Position numbers and translations under genes: made by a program. A stretch of DNA of 64,000 nt from Micropruina sp. (GTDB lineage Bacteria; Actinomycetota; Actinomycetes; Propionibacteriales; Propionibacteriaceae). The stretch lies in contig JADJVZ010000011.1 of the NCBI GenBank assembly GCA_016716635.1, positions 930,001 to 994,000 of the forward strand, written 5' to 3'. The notes beneath the pieces were generated by a model that saw only the letters and a list, made by a program, of their open reading frames with translations, did no database searches and was not told where the DNA came from. Positions within the stretch are counted from its first letter, which is position 1, and the number at the start of each line of letters is the position of its first letter. Below are positions 19,456-27,983 of the stretch, piece after piece.

Positions 19456-20982
19456 GTGAACTCGATCTCACCTTCCAGCATTGGCGGCCTCATCCGCGAC
19501 GCGCGGCAACAGCGCGGGATGACGCAACACCAGCTCGCCGAGGCGCTCAACACCAGCCAGAGCGCGATCCATCGCATCGAATCGGGCGGCCAGAACCTGA
19601 GCCTGGACATGATCAACCGGATCGCCACGGCCCTGGATTCCGACCTCATTACCGCTGGCCCCGCCGGACCGACGAACCTGCGGATCCACGGCGAGCGCAA
19701 GCTCCACGGCGAGATCGACGTCCGTTCCTCCAAGAACGCGGCCGTCGCGTTGCTGTGCGCGTCCCTGCTGAACCGCGGACGCACGGTGCTCAAGGGCATC
19801 GCCCAAATCGAGGAAGTGAACCGGATCCTCGAGGTGCTGGAAAGCATCGGGGTCCAGGCCACCTGGTCGGCGGACAAGTCCGAACTCGAACTGGTGCGTC
19901 CCGAGCACCTCTCTCTTGGTGACATCGACGTCGCCTCCGCCCGTCGGACGCGCAGCATCATCATGTTCCTGGGGCCGCTCCTGCATACGGAGCAAAGCTT
20001 TCAACTGCCCTACGCTGGCGGCTGCAACCTCGGCACGCGGACGATCGGCCCGCACCTGCAGGCCCTCCATAACTTCGGGCTGAACGTGCACACGACGGAC
20101 GGCTTCTACAGGGCCAAGGTCACTGAAGCCCCCGAGGATGAGCGATCCATCACCCTCGTGGAGCGCGGCGACACCGTGACCGAGAACGTGTTGATGGCCG
20201 CCGCGCTCGACACGGGCAAGACGATCATTCGCAACGCCAGCTCGAACTACATGGTCCAGGACCTGTGCTTCTTCCTGCAGGAACTGGGCGTGTCGATCGA
20301 GGGCATCGGGACGACCACCCTGACGATTCACGGCGTTGAACGGATCGAGATGGACGTGGCCTTCGCGCCCTCCGAGGATCCGATCGAGGCCATGAGCCTG
20401 TTGACGGCCGCCATTGTCACCGGGTCGGAGCTCACCGTGCGCCGCTGCCCCATTGAGTTCCTCGAGATTGAGCTCGCCATCTTGTCGGGAATGGGCTTGA
20501 AGTACACGCAGTCCCCGGAGTACCGGGCCGTGAACGGCAAGACGCGACTGGTCGACATCACGATCCACCCGTCGGCGCTCAAGGCTCCCGGTGACAAGAT
20601 CCACCCGATGCCGTTCCCTGGGCTCAACATCGACAACTTGCCGTTCTTCGCGGTGATCGCGGCCACGGCCGAGGGCGAGACGTTGATCCACGACTGGGTT
20701 TATGAGAACCGCGCGATTCACCTCGTGGGCCTCGACAAGCTCGGCGCGGACGTGCGGCTGCTCGACCCGCACCGCCTCATCATTCACGGTCCGACCCGGT
20801 GGCGGGCCCAAGAGATGGTCTGTCCCCCGGCCCTGCGCCCGGCGGTGTGCCTCCTGCTGGCTGCGCTCGCGGCGCGCGGGACGTCCGTGCTGCGTGACAC
20901 CTACGTCATCAACCGCGGTTACGAGGATCTGCCGAACCGGCTGAACCAGCTGGGCGCCCAGGTGGACGTCTTCCGCGACTGA
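19456..20982 (+). CDS. HTH-MurA fusion (XRE domain plus enolpyruvyl transferase)
   Basis: The N-terminal residues ~10-62 form an XRE helix-turn-helix (GMTQHQLAEALNTSQSAIHRIE). The remaining ~440 residues are a UDP-N-acetylglucosamine 1-carboxyvinyltransferase (EPT fold). Active-site features are present: Lys93-Asn94 in VRSSKNAAV and Cys190 in YAGGCNLGTRTIG, the residue attacked by fosfomycin in MurA. Repeated EPT-fold elements such as MDVAFAPSEDPIEAMSLL and GLNIDNLPFFAVIAA are visible. It should make enolpyruvyl-UDP-GlcNAc or a related product, and the HTH suggests DNA binding. It is probably a paralogue of the housekeeping murA, which is not in this window. The start follows a GTG-rich AT patch around 19440. 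Confidence 0.88.
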   Translation: MNSISPSSIGGLIRDARQQRGMTQHQLAEALNTSQSAIHRIESGGQNLSLDMINRIATALDSDLITAGPAGPTNLRIHGERKLHGEIDVRSSKNAAVALLCASLLNRGRTVLKGIAQIEEVNRILEVLESIGVQATWSADKSELELVRPEHLSLGDIDVASARRTRSIIMFLGPLLHTEQSFQLPYAGGCNLGTRTIGPHLQALHNFGLNVHTTDGFYRAKVTEAPEDERSITLVERGDTVTENVLMAAALDTGKTIIRNASSNYMVQDLCFFLQELGVSIEGIGTTTLTIHGVERIEMDVAFAPSEDPIEAMSLLTAAIVTGSELTVRRCPIEFLEIELAILSGMGLKYTQSPEYRAVNGKTRLVDITIHPSALKAPGDKIHPMPFPGLNIDNLPFFAVIAATAEGETLIHDWVYENRAIHLVGLDKLGADVRLLDPHRLIIHGPTRWRAQEMVCPPALRPAVCLLLAALAARGTSVLRDTYVINRGYEDLPNRLNQLGAQVDVFRD

Positions 20983-21138
20983 CGGCGCTCGTGGCGCGTG
21001 CCGCGCTGAGGACTGGTTCTGCCCTCCCACCGGTGGCCCGATCATTGTTCGGCTGGCTCGATTCACAGCCGAATGGTGTTAGGTGGTGCGCAATCTGCGG
21101 CGAACCGTCGCCGGATGTCCCCCGCGAAAGGCGCCCCA

Positions 21139-21993
21139 ATGAGCCACCACGACGAGATTGAGGATCACGACCTCGGTCTGTCTCACGACCTGCCGACCCT
21201 GTTGAATCGGCGTTGGGCCCTCACCGCCCTCGCTGGACTCGGCGTCGTCAGCCTCGTGGGGTGTTCCCCAAGCGCGACCACGACCACGGCCGCCTCCGCC
21301 CCGGGCGCGCCTCCCGCTGGCGGCGGCGCCCCGCCCGCAGCAGCCCCGGCGACGGCCGACTCCGTCGCCGGCCTGATCCCCAGCGAGACCGCGGGCCCTT
21401 ACCCTGGCGACGGCTCCAACGGGCCCGATGTCCTGGATGACAGTGGCGTGGTGCGCCGCGACATCACCTCCAGCTTCGCCGGCGCGACGGGCAAGGCGGT
21501 CGGGGTTCCGCTCACGATCACCATGACGATCCTGAACCTCTCCGCCGGGAACGGTGGCCCGCTGGCGAAAGCCGCGGTGTATCTGTGGCACTGCGATCGC
21601 GACGGCAAATACTCGATGTACTCCAGCGGGCTCAACAACGAGAACTACCTCCGGGGTGTGCAGGTTTCCGACGCGGACGGCAAGGTCACGTTCACGTCGA
21701 TCTTTCCGGGCTGCTATGACGGACGCTGGCCGCACATTCACTTTGAGGTCTACCCCTCCGAGGCTGACGCCGTGGCGGCGACCAACCGGTTGCGCACCTC
21801 GCAGATCGCCCTGCCAGAGGACACCTGCAAGGCGGTGTACGCCACCGAGGGCTACGCCTCCTCGATCACCAATCTCGCCAAGGTCAGCCTGGCCACCGAC
21901 AACGTGTTTGGCGACGGCTACGCCCTTCAGTTGGGCAAAGCCACCGGTTCGGTCGAGGCAGGCTTCGCGGTCACGCTGAACGTTCCGGTCTGA
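21139..21993 (+). CDS. Secreted lipoprotein with intradiol ring-cleavage dioxygenase domain
   Basis: The N-terminus carries NRRWALTALAGLG then LVGCSPS, a Tat/Sec-type lipoprotein signal with Cys as the lipid anchor. A Ala/Pro/Gly-rich linker follows. The catalytic domain resembles the beta-chain-like intradiol dioxygenases: metal ligands are expected at the Tyr residues of YLWHCDRDGKYS and GCYDGRWPHIHFEV and at the two His of HIH. It would cleave catechol-type aromatics outside the membrane using non-haem Fe(III). I chose the ATG at 21139 because GAAAGG precedes it by 9 nt. No aromatic-degradation genes accompany it, so its substrate is open. It ends 6 bp from the convergent pdxY stop. Confidence 0.87.
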   Translation: MSHHDEIEDHDLGLSHDLPTLLNRRWALTALAGLGVVSLVGCSPSATTTTAASAPGAPPAGGGAPPAAAPATADSVAGLIPSETAGPYPGDGSNGPDVLDDSGVVRRDITSSFAGATGKAVGVPLTITMTILNLSAGNGGPLAKAAVYLWHCDRDGKYSMYSSGLNNENYLRGVQVSDADGKVTFTSIFPGCYDGRWPHIHFEVYPSEADAVAATNRLRTSQIALPEDTCKAVYATEGYASSITNLAKVSLATDNVFGDGYALQLGKATGSVEAGFAVTLNVPV

Positions 21994-21999
21994 CGCTGC

Positions 22000-22854
22000 T
22001 TAGGCGAGCCGCGTCACCTCGAAGTGGTGGCTCGGGACGACGAGTTCGTCCTGAGCCGCCACCAACTGCAGTTCGGCCTTGCCCGAACGAGTCGTGACCT
22101 CCAAGACGGAGAACACCACGTCCGCGGTGACGCCGAGCGCGGCCGCCGCGTCGCCGGTCCGCAGGTAATGCGCCAAGAAGGTCGCCGCCGTGAGGTCGCC
22201 TGAGCCGGTGAACGTCCGCGGGAGCCGCGGCGTCAAGACCTGCCAGGCCCCCTCTCCGGTGACGGCCAGCATCGCCAAGGAATCCTCGGGGGCGTCCTCG
22301 ATGACGGCGCTGGTCACCACCACGACCTCGGGTCCGACCGCGCGCAGCGCGTGGGCGGCGGCCAGCGTCTCGGCCAGAGTCGTGGTCGTCCGTCCGGTCA
22401 AGAAGTCGAGCTCGAACTGGTTCGGGGTCACGATCTGGGCCTTCGGCACGACATGGTCACGCATGAACTCGGGGATGCCGGGACGCACGTACATGCCGCG
22501 CCCGACGTCGCCCATCACGGGGTCGCAGCAGTAGATCGCGGCCGGATTGCGCTGCTTCACGAGCTCTACGGCGCGGAGGATCTCGCGCCCCATCTCTTCG
22601 GCACCCTGGTAGCCGGAGAGCACAGCGTCCACGGTGCCGAGCACGTCGCGCTCATCGATGCCGAGGATCACCTGCGCCACATCGTCGGCCGCCAACAGTG
22701 GCCCGCGCCACGCCCCGTACCCGGTGTGATTGCTGAAATGGACGGTCAGCACGGGCAGCACCTCGACGCCCATCCGCATCAGGGGAAAGGTGGCGGCGGA
22801 GTTCCCGACATGGCCGTAGGCGACGGACGACTGGATCGACAAGATGGTGGTCAC
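22000..22854 (-). CDS. pdxY: Pyridoxal kinase
   Basis: A ribokinase-superfamily enzyme phosphorylating pyridoxal in the B6 salvage route. The start TILSIQSSVAYGHVGNSAA is the family hallmark. CCDPVMGDVGRGMYV and IVTPNQFELDFLTG follow, then the C-terminal anion-hole/catalytic motif TFTGSGDLTAATFLAH, where Asp is the base. The GTG at 22854 is the likeliest start: it places the first beta strand at residue 3 and has GGGGG a few bases upstream; the frame is open to 22896. The gene is divergent from the glycerophosphodiesterase with only ~32 bp between starts. Confidence 0.92.
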   Translation of the reverse strand: MTTILSIQSSVAYGHVGNSAATFPLMRMGVEVLPVLTVHFSNHTGYGAWRGPLLAADDVAQVILGIDERDVLGTVDAVLSGYQGAEEMGREILRAVELVKQRNPAAIYCCDPVMGDVGRGMYVRPGIPEFMRDHVVPKAQIVTPNQFELDFLTGRTTTTLAETLAAAHALRAVGPEVVVVTSAVIEDAPEDSLAMLAVTGEGAWQVLTPRLPRTFTGSGDLTAATFLAHYLRTGDAAAALGVTADVVFSVLEVTTRSGKAELQLVAAQDELVVPSHHFEVTRLA

Positions 22855-22886
22855 GATCCCCCATTGTGCCGGTCCATACTTGTGCG

Positions 22887-23663
22887 ATGCGAGCACGCGA
22901 CTACCCGTACTTCTCGCCGCGCTTCATCGCCGCGGCGCATCGGGGTGGCTCCGGGCTGCCCGCCAATCGCGGCATCGAGAACAGCGCCCGCGCCTTCGCC
23001 AATGCGGCGGCGCTCGGCTACCGCCACTTCGAGACGGATGTGCACGCCACCTTGGACGGAACGCTGGTGGCCTTCCATGACGCCACCTTGGACCGAGTGA
23101 CGGACGGGCATGGCACTATCGGCCATCTCCCCTGGGCCCAGGTGCGCCGCGCGCGGATCGGCGGACGCGAGCCGATCCCGACCTTGGACGAACTGCTCGA
23201 GACGTTCCCGCACGCCCGCTTCAACATCGATATCAAGGCACGGGCGGCGATTGTCCCGCTTTGGGAGACCATCCTCCGACACGACGCGTTCGACCGGGTG
23301 TGCGTGGCATCGTTCAGCGGCAGCCGCTTGTCCGCTTTTCGGCGCCTGTCGGGGACGCGGGTCGCGACCGCCGTCGGACCCCTCGGTGTGTCGTGGACCG
23401 CCTACGGGGTCGGCATCCGCAGCATTCGGGCACCCAGGGGGCAGGCTTACCAGATCCCCGAGCGGTATCTTGGAGAACGAGTCCCGGTGTTAAGCCGGGG
23501 CCTGATCAACGCCGCGCATGCCGCGGGGCAACTCGTCCACGTGTGGACAATTGACGATCCGGACGACATGGCCCGGCTCATCGCTCTCGGGGTGGACGGA
23601 CTGGTCTCGGATCGGATCGACGTTCTGAAGGACGTCCTCGTCACCCACGGCCTGTGGGACTGA
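22887..23663 (+). CDS. Glycerophosphodiester phosphodiesterase
   Basis: A GDPD-family TIM barrel hydrolysing deacylated phospholipids to glycerol 3-phosphate and alcohol. The signature AAHRGGSGLPANRGIENS contains the first catalytic His and the metal-binding Glu. ETDVHATLDGTLVAFHD supplies the second Glu-Asp and His. NIDIKA is the third metal-site strand, and VHVWTIDDPDDM near the C-terminus is typical. No signal peptide is seen, so it is cytosolic. I start it at the ATG at 22887; the open frame reaches 22866 but would overlap the pdxY leader. Confidence 0.92.
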   Translation: MRARDYPYFSPRFIAAAHRGGSGLPANRGIENSARAFANAAALGYRHFETDVHATLDGTLVAFHDATLDRVTDGHGTIGHLPWAQVRRARIGGREPIPTLDELLETFPHARFNIDIKARAAIVPLWETILRHDAFDRVCVASFSGSRLSAFRRLSGTRVATAVGPLGVSWTAYGVGIRSIRAPRGQAYQIPERYLGERVPVLSRGLINAAHAAGQLVHVWTIDDPDDMARLIALGVDGLVSDRIDVLKDVLVTHGLWD

Positions 23664-23723
23664 CAAGACGTCCAGGAACAAAAGCCACTGCCCCGGGCGT
23701 TGTCGAGGTGAAAGGAGTGAACC

Positions 23724-24056
23724 GTGAGCGATCGCACGTTACGCGGCGCCGGATTGGGCGCCAAGAGCTTCGCCGACGGGGTGGGCGTTGAGCTCGCCGC
23801 TCGTCAAGAGCTCGGTTTCGACTGCGCGAAGGGCCACCACTTCACGCTGACCTTTGCCGAAGGAGCAGAGCTTCCCACGATCTGGGAATGCCCTCGCTGC
23901 GGCGGCGAGGCGCGGAGGTCCGATGGCGTCCAGCCTGAGGCCAAGGAGACCAAACCCACGCGCACCCATTGGGACATGCTCTTGGAGCGGCGCTCGATTC
24001 CTGAACTCGAGGAGCTCTTGGCTGAGCGACTCGAGCAGATCCGAAGCACTGAGTAA
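23724..24056 (+). CDS. rbpA: RNA polymerase-binding protein RbpA
   Basis: An actinobacterial transcription activator that binds RNA polymerase and group 1/2 sigma factors and stabilises the open complex. The 110 residues show the order known for RbpA: N-terminal tail with RGAGLGAKSFAD, zinc-binding core (DCAKGHHFTLTF and WECPRCGGEA), basic linker (KPTRTHWDMLLERRS) and C-terminal sigma-interaction domain (ELEELLAERLEQIR). The GTG start at 23724 has AAAGGAG 6 nt upstream. It is monocistronic and followed by a strong terminator. Confidence 0.97.
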   Translation: MSDRTLRGAGLGAKSFADGVGVELAARQELGFDCAKGHHFTLTFAEGAELPTIWECPRCGGEARRSDGVQPEAKETKPTRTHWDMLLERRSIPELEELLAERLEQIRSTE

Positions 24057-24079
24057 GTACCCACACGTCACCTAGTCAC

Positions 24080-24118
24080 AGCGCTGGGGCCCGACCGTCA
24101 CGGTCGGGCCCCAGCGCT
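24080..24118. terminator. Strong terminator between rbpA and ppm1
   Basis: An 18-bp perfect stem (24080-24097 and 24101-24118) with a 3-nt loop is followed by a TTT run on the plus strand. The gene pair is convergent, so it may act in both directions. Confidence 0.85.
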
Positions 24119-24138
24119 TTGTGCGTACTTGCGGGGAT

Positions 24139-24942
24139 CTAGCCCTTGGCCGTGTCGCCGTGCTCGGAACCGTCGACGGCCTGCTTGCTGCCCTTGCCGA
24201 AGAGGCCCTTGACCTGGTCGATGCGGTGATTGATGCCCCACTTGGTGGTCAATCCCAAGGCCTCGAAAACGATGCGGCGGCTCATCTTAGAGGCGCCCTG
24301 TTCGCGTTCGATGAACTCGATGGGAACCTCGACGACGGTGAAGCCGTTCTGAAGCGCCTGCCAGGCGAGGTTCACCTGGAAGGCGTAGCCCGCCGACTCC
24401 AGCTTGTCGATGATGACCTTCATCATCGAGACCCGATGGGCGTTGTAGCCGCCGGTCAGGTCCTTGATGCTGCTGCCCAGCATTAACTGGCTCCAGATGT
24501 TGCCACCGCGGCTCAAGAGCTCGCGGGACTTCGGCCAGTTCACGACCGAGCCACCCTTGACGTAGCGCGAGCCCTTGACCATGTCGGCGTTCTTGAGCGC
24601 CTCAAGAAGGCGTGGGAGTTGCTCGGGCTGATGGGAGCCGTCGGCGTCGTGTTCGACCAGCACGCCGTAGCCGTGGTCGATGCCCCACCGGAAACCTGCG
24701 ACGTACGCGGCCGCGAGGCCTTCCTTACCCTTTCGATGAAGGACGTGGATGTGATCGTCCGCAGCGGCCATGCCGTCGGCGATGTCACCGGTGCCGTCGG
24801 GAGAGTTGTCGTCCGCCACCAAGACGTGGACGTCGGGGTTGGCTGTGCGCAGCCGCCCGACGATCGAGGCGATGTTCATCGATTCGTTGTACGTGGGGAC
24901 GATCACGAGGACGGTGCCGAGCGGTTCGCGTTCGGGAGTCAT
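24139..24942 (-). CDS. ppm1: Polyprenol monophosphomannose synthase
   Basis: A GT2-family transferase moving mannose from GDP-mannose to a polyprenyl phosphate, giving the donor for lipoglycan and protein O-mannosylation. Visible motifs are VIVPTYNESMNIASIV, VADDNSPDGTGD, the DxD-containing VEHDADGSHQPEQLP and GSRYVKGG, plus FIEREQGASKMS near the C-terminus. It is a soluble DPM1-type catalytic domain without membrane helices. It overlaps the lnt stop by 4 nt (ATGA), so the two are translationally coupled. In mycobacteria the same two activities are fused or adjacent, which supports both names. Confidence 0.94.
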   Translation of the reverse strand: MTPEREPLGTVLVIVPTYNESMNIASIVGRLRTANPDVHVLVADDNSPDGTGDIADGMAAADDHIHVLHRKGKEGLAAAYVAGFRWGIDHGYGVLVEHDADGSHQPEQLPRLLEALKNADMVKGSRYVKGGSVVNWPKSRELLSRGGNIWSQLMLGSSIKDLTGGYNAHRVSMMKVIIDKLESAGYAFQVNLAWQALQNGFTVVEVPIEFIEREQGASKMSRRIVFEALGLTTKWGINHRIDQVKGLFGKGSKQAVDGSEHGDTAKG

Positions 24943-26555
24943 GGACGATCTCTTTCAGGCAATGAGTGCTGAGAAGCATTATCCCCCGAAGAACCAGCGG
25001 CGTTGACGCGTCGTCCACGGCGGCCCGAGCGGAAGCTGAGGGCAGCCGCAGCGAGTACCGCGAGCCCGGTCGCCCCGGAGGCCACCCCGTCGAACAGCGG
25101 CGAGAGCCAGGTTGCGGGAGTGATGTTGTCACGCAGCGGCAGGGGCACGACCCCGGAGGCTGCCACGTGCTCGCCCACGTAGACTGCCACGCTTCCATCC
25201 GGGCGAATCAGCCCACTGATGCCCGAGGTGGTGACGACGAGAATCTCGCGCTGCAACTCGACGGCCCGGACGCGACTGATGGCGAACTGTTGGACGATCT
25301 GGCTCGTGCCCATGTACATCGCGTTGCTGGACTGGACGATCACCACCTGCCCGCCGCGAGTCACGGTGTCGTACATCGTCGTGTCGAAGGCGACGTCGTA
25401 GCAGACACCGACACCCACCTGGACGCTCGTCCCGTCATTGAGCACACCGGTGACCACGCCCGGCTCACTGCCCGGGATCCCCTGCTCCCCCACATAGCTC
25501 AGCATGGGGAACAACGGCTCCAGGATGTTGCGGAACGGCACCCATTCGCCGAACGGGACCATGTTGCGCTTCTCGTAGCCGTCACCAAGGGATCCGTCGG
25601 CGTTGATCCAGCGGGCGATCGTCCGACGGGTGTACGAGGCCTCATTCACGCCCATGATCCCGGCGAAGAGAGGGGCCTTGGTCGCCGCGACTGCGTCTTT
25701 CAGAGCCTGGTCCGTGAGGGTGTCGGTTGTCGGATCCATGTCGGTGCCGTTCTCGGGCCACACCACGAAGTCGGGTTGGGGCACCTGGCCGGCGGCGACC
25801 TTGTCCATCAAGACGCGGGTTTCTTTGAGGTGGTTGTAGGTGGTCGTTCGCGGACCACCGATGCCGTAGATCCCGCCACCGGGCGCGTTGCCCTGCACGT
25901 AACCGACGCTGAGCGTCTCGGGCAGATCGGTGCGGGGCCGGACGAGATTCATGGCACTCAGCCCCACGCCGACCAGCGCGAAGCAGGTGATGCCGACGCC
26001 AAGAGTCATCCGCCGGCTGGCACCGCCCGTGACCAGGCTGGCGAGCCACCCGCCCACGAAGGCGACAGCGAAGGACACGCCCGGAGTTCCGACGAAAGGC
26101 AGCAGCCCTGCGAACGGACCGTCGACCTGGGTGTAGCCCAGCCGCAGCCAGGGGAACCCACCGAACGGGACGTGCCCGAAGAGAAACTCCACCATCAACC
26201 AACACCCCGGGACGAGCACCGGCGCCCAGCGAGTTCGGGTCGCCCAGGCGAGCAGCAGGCCCAAGAGCCCATACCAAAGGCTCTGGAAGCCGAGCAGGGC
26301 GATCGCGGCTTCGGGGGCGATGACGGTCATCCACACGATCGTCGACACCAGCAGCACTAAGCCGTAGCCGAACCCCACCAGGGCCGCGAGCCGAAGCCGC
26401 GGGAGACCGGAGACGAAGAAGGTCAGCCCCGCGACGCCGACGAAGGCCATCGGCCACCAGTTGACGGGGGCGAACGCCAAGCCGGTGAGGGCGCCCGAGG
26501 CGGCGCCACCGACCACGCGTAGCCACCCGGGGAGGTGGCGAAGTCGCTCAAGCAC
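24939..26555 (-). CDS. lnt: Apolipoprotein N-acyltransferase
   Basis: An integral-membrane enzyme adding the third acyl chain to lipoproteins. The N-terminal ~220 residues have about six to seven hydrophobic helices, beginning GWLRVVGGAASGALTGLAFAP. The C-terminal half is a nitrilase-type domain with the expected triad: Glu in VVWPENGTD, Lys in YEKRNMVPFGEWVPF and Cys in VGVCYDVAF. A last helix and a basic tail follow. At 538 residues it is normal length. It is the upstream partner of ppm1 in a coupled pair, and the lrp-like gene lies 32 bp upstream on the same strand. Confidence 0.95.
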   Translation of the reverse strand: MLERLRHLPGWLRVVGGAASGALTGLAFAPVNWWPMAFVGVAGLTFFVSGLPRLRLAALVGFGYGLVLLVSTIVWMTVIAPEAAIALLGFQSLWYGLLGLLLAWATRTRWAPVLVPGCWLMVEFLFGHVPFGGFPWLRLGYTQVDGPFAGLLPFVGTPGVSFAVAFVGGWLASLVTGGASRRMTLGVGITCFALVGVGLSAMNLVRPRTDLPETLSVGYVQGNAPGGGIYGIGGPRTTTYNHLKETRVLMDKVAAGQVPQPDFVVWPENGTDMDPTTDTLTDQALKDAVAATKAPLFAGIMGVNEASYTRRTIARWINADGSLGDGYEKRNMVPFGEWVPFRNILEPLFPMLSYVGEQGIPGSEPGVVTGVLNDGTSVQVGVGVCYDVAFDTTMYDTVTRGGQVVIVQSSNAMYMGTSQIVQQFAISRVRAVELQREILVVTTSGISGLIRPDGSVAVYVGEHVAASGVVPLPLRDNITPATWLSPLFDGVASGATGLAVLAAAALSFRSGRRGRRVNAAGSSGDNASQHSLPERDRP

Positions 26556-26586
26556 GCGGCGAGCCTACCTGTTGGCGGGCGCGGAC

Positions 26587-27024
26587 CTACGCAATCGGCC
26601 GGTCCTCAAAGGGGGCCGACAGCACCAGTTGGGTCTGGGTCGAAGCGCCGGCCGCGTTGCGGATGCGACTGAGCAGGTCCTCGAGTTCGGCCGGGCCAGC
26701 GACGTGCGCGATCAGCAGGTGGCTGGCCTCCCCCGCCACGGAGTAGCACGTCACGAGTTCGGGCAGTTCGGCCAGGCGCGAGGGGACGATGTCTTCGTGG
26801 CCCGGGTCGGACGCTTTGAGCGAGATGACGGCCTTCAACATCAGGCCGATCGCCGTGGGATCGACGACCGCGCGGTAACCGGTGATGATCCCCCGCTGCT
26901 CAAGTCGCCGCACGCGCTGCTGGGCCGCCGACGTGGAGAGCCCCGTTTCGCGCCCGATGTCGGTGTAGGACATACGGCCATCGTTCGACAGCAACGAAAG
27001 GATCTGGCGGTCGATGCTCTCCAT
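26587..27024 (-). CDS. Lrp/AsnC-family transcriptional regulator
   Basis: A 145-residue feast/famine regulator. The N-terminal winged HTH reads DRQILSLLSNDGRMSYTDIGRETGLSTSAAQQRVRRLEQRGII. The C-terminal RAM (ligand-binding) domain has the PELVTCYSVAGEASHLLIAHV pattern. It should respond to an amino acid and bind DNA as an oligomer. The start ATG at 27024 is standard for the family. It lies directly upstream of lnt-ppm1 on the same strand and divergent from the exonuclease gene; the targets are unknown. Confidence 0.92.
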   Translation of the reverse strand: MESIDRQILSLLSNDGRMSYTDIGRETGLSTSAAQQRVRRLEQRGIITGYRAVVDPTAIGLMLKAVISLKASDPGHEDIVPSRLAELPELVTCYSVAGEASHLLIAHVAGPAELEDLLSRIRNAAGASTQTQLVLSAPFEDRPIA

Positions 27025-27049
27025 GCGTCAATAGTGGCACCATGTCCCT

Positions 27050-27967
27050 GTGCCACGCGAATATCTTCAGCTAAACGACACGGCCTCGATGTATTTTCGG
27101 GCATTCTTCGGTGTTCCGACGACCCTGACCGATGCCGAGGGCCAGCCGGTCAACGCCATCCGCGGCCTCTTGGACGCCCTCGCCCTCTTCATCGAGCGCT
27201 ACCAGCCCACCCACCTGGCGTGCTGCTGGGACAACGCCTGGCGTCCGCGGTGGCGGGTGGCGTTGGTCCCCACGTACAAGGCGCATCGGGTGGCCTACGG
27301 CGAGGTCGAGACGGTGCCGGGCGAGCTGACACGGCAAGTGCCGATCATCCGCGAGGCGCTTGCCGCCCTCGGGCTCCCAGTCGTCGGCGCCGATGACCAC
27401 GAGGCTGACGACGTCATCGGGACGCTCGCCACCACCTTCCCCGGCCGCGTTGATGTCATTACCGGTGATCGGGACCTGTTCCAGCTCGTGCGTCCAGGGG
27501 TGGACGTTCTGTATCTCGCGCGCGGCATCCGCAATCACGAGCGCGTGGACGATGCCTGGCTCACCGCCAAATACGGCATCACCGGCGCCGGTTACGCGAC
27601 CATGGCGGCCCTCCGCGGCGACCCTTCTGACGGGTTGCCTGGCGTGGCCGGCATTGGTGAGAAGGGGGCCGCGCGGCTCGTGACCGACTACGGCGACCTC
27701 GAGGGCATTCTGGCTGCCGCCACCGCTGGACGTCTGGCGCCGCGCATGACGGCGTCCTTGGAGGCCGGAATCGACTATCTCGGTCCGGCCATGGAAGTGG
27801 TGAGGGTCCGCACCGACCTCGCGCTTAACGTCACGCCCGAGGCGCTGCGGTTGCCGTCCGTTCCCGCGGATCCGGACGCCTTCGCCGCCCTCGCCGAGCG
27901 CCATAACCTCGGCGGCTCGGCCGAGCGGATCATCGCGGCCTTGGCCCAAGCCGGGTCCGCCACCTAA
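27050..27967 (+). CDS. 5'-3' exonuclease (PolA N-terminal-like)
   Basis: A stand-alone flap/5' exonuclease related to the N-terminal domain of DNA polymerase I. Early motif LQLNDTASMYFRAFFGVP, then WRVALVPTYKAHR, DDHEADDVIGTLA and VITGDRDLFQLV, give the metal-binding acidic residues. The H3TH DNA-binding element GDPSDGLPGVAGIGEKGAARLV follows. The family normally opens with 'LLLLDTAS'; here the equivalent Asp is the one in LNDTAS. The GTG at 27050 is the only plausible start in frame and has no clear ribosome site, so the transcript could be leaderless. It is divergent from the lrp gene. Confidence 0.92.
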   Translation: MPREYLQLNDTASMYFRAFFGVPTTLTDAEGQPVNAIRGLLDALALFIERYQPTHLACCWDNAWRPRWRVALVPTYKAHRVAYGEVETVPGELTRQVPIIREALAALGLPVVGADDHEADDVIGTLATTFPGRVDVITGDRDLFQLVRPGVDVLYLARGIRNHERVDDAWLTAKYGITGAGYATMAALRGDPSDGLPGVAGIGEKGAARLVTDYGDLEGILAAATAGRLAPRMTASLEAGIDYLGPAMEVVRVRTDLALNVTPEALRLPSVPADPDAFAALAERHNLGGSAERIIAALAQAGSAT

Positions 27968-27983
27968 CCCGCTCGAAGGGCGC

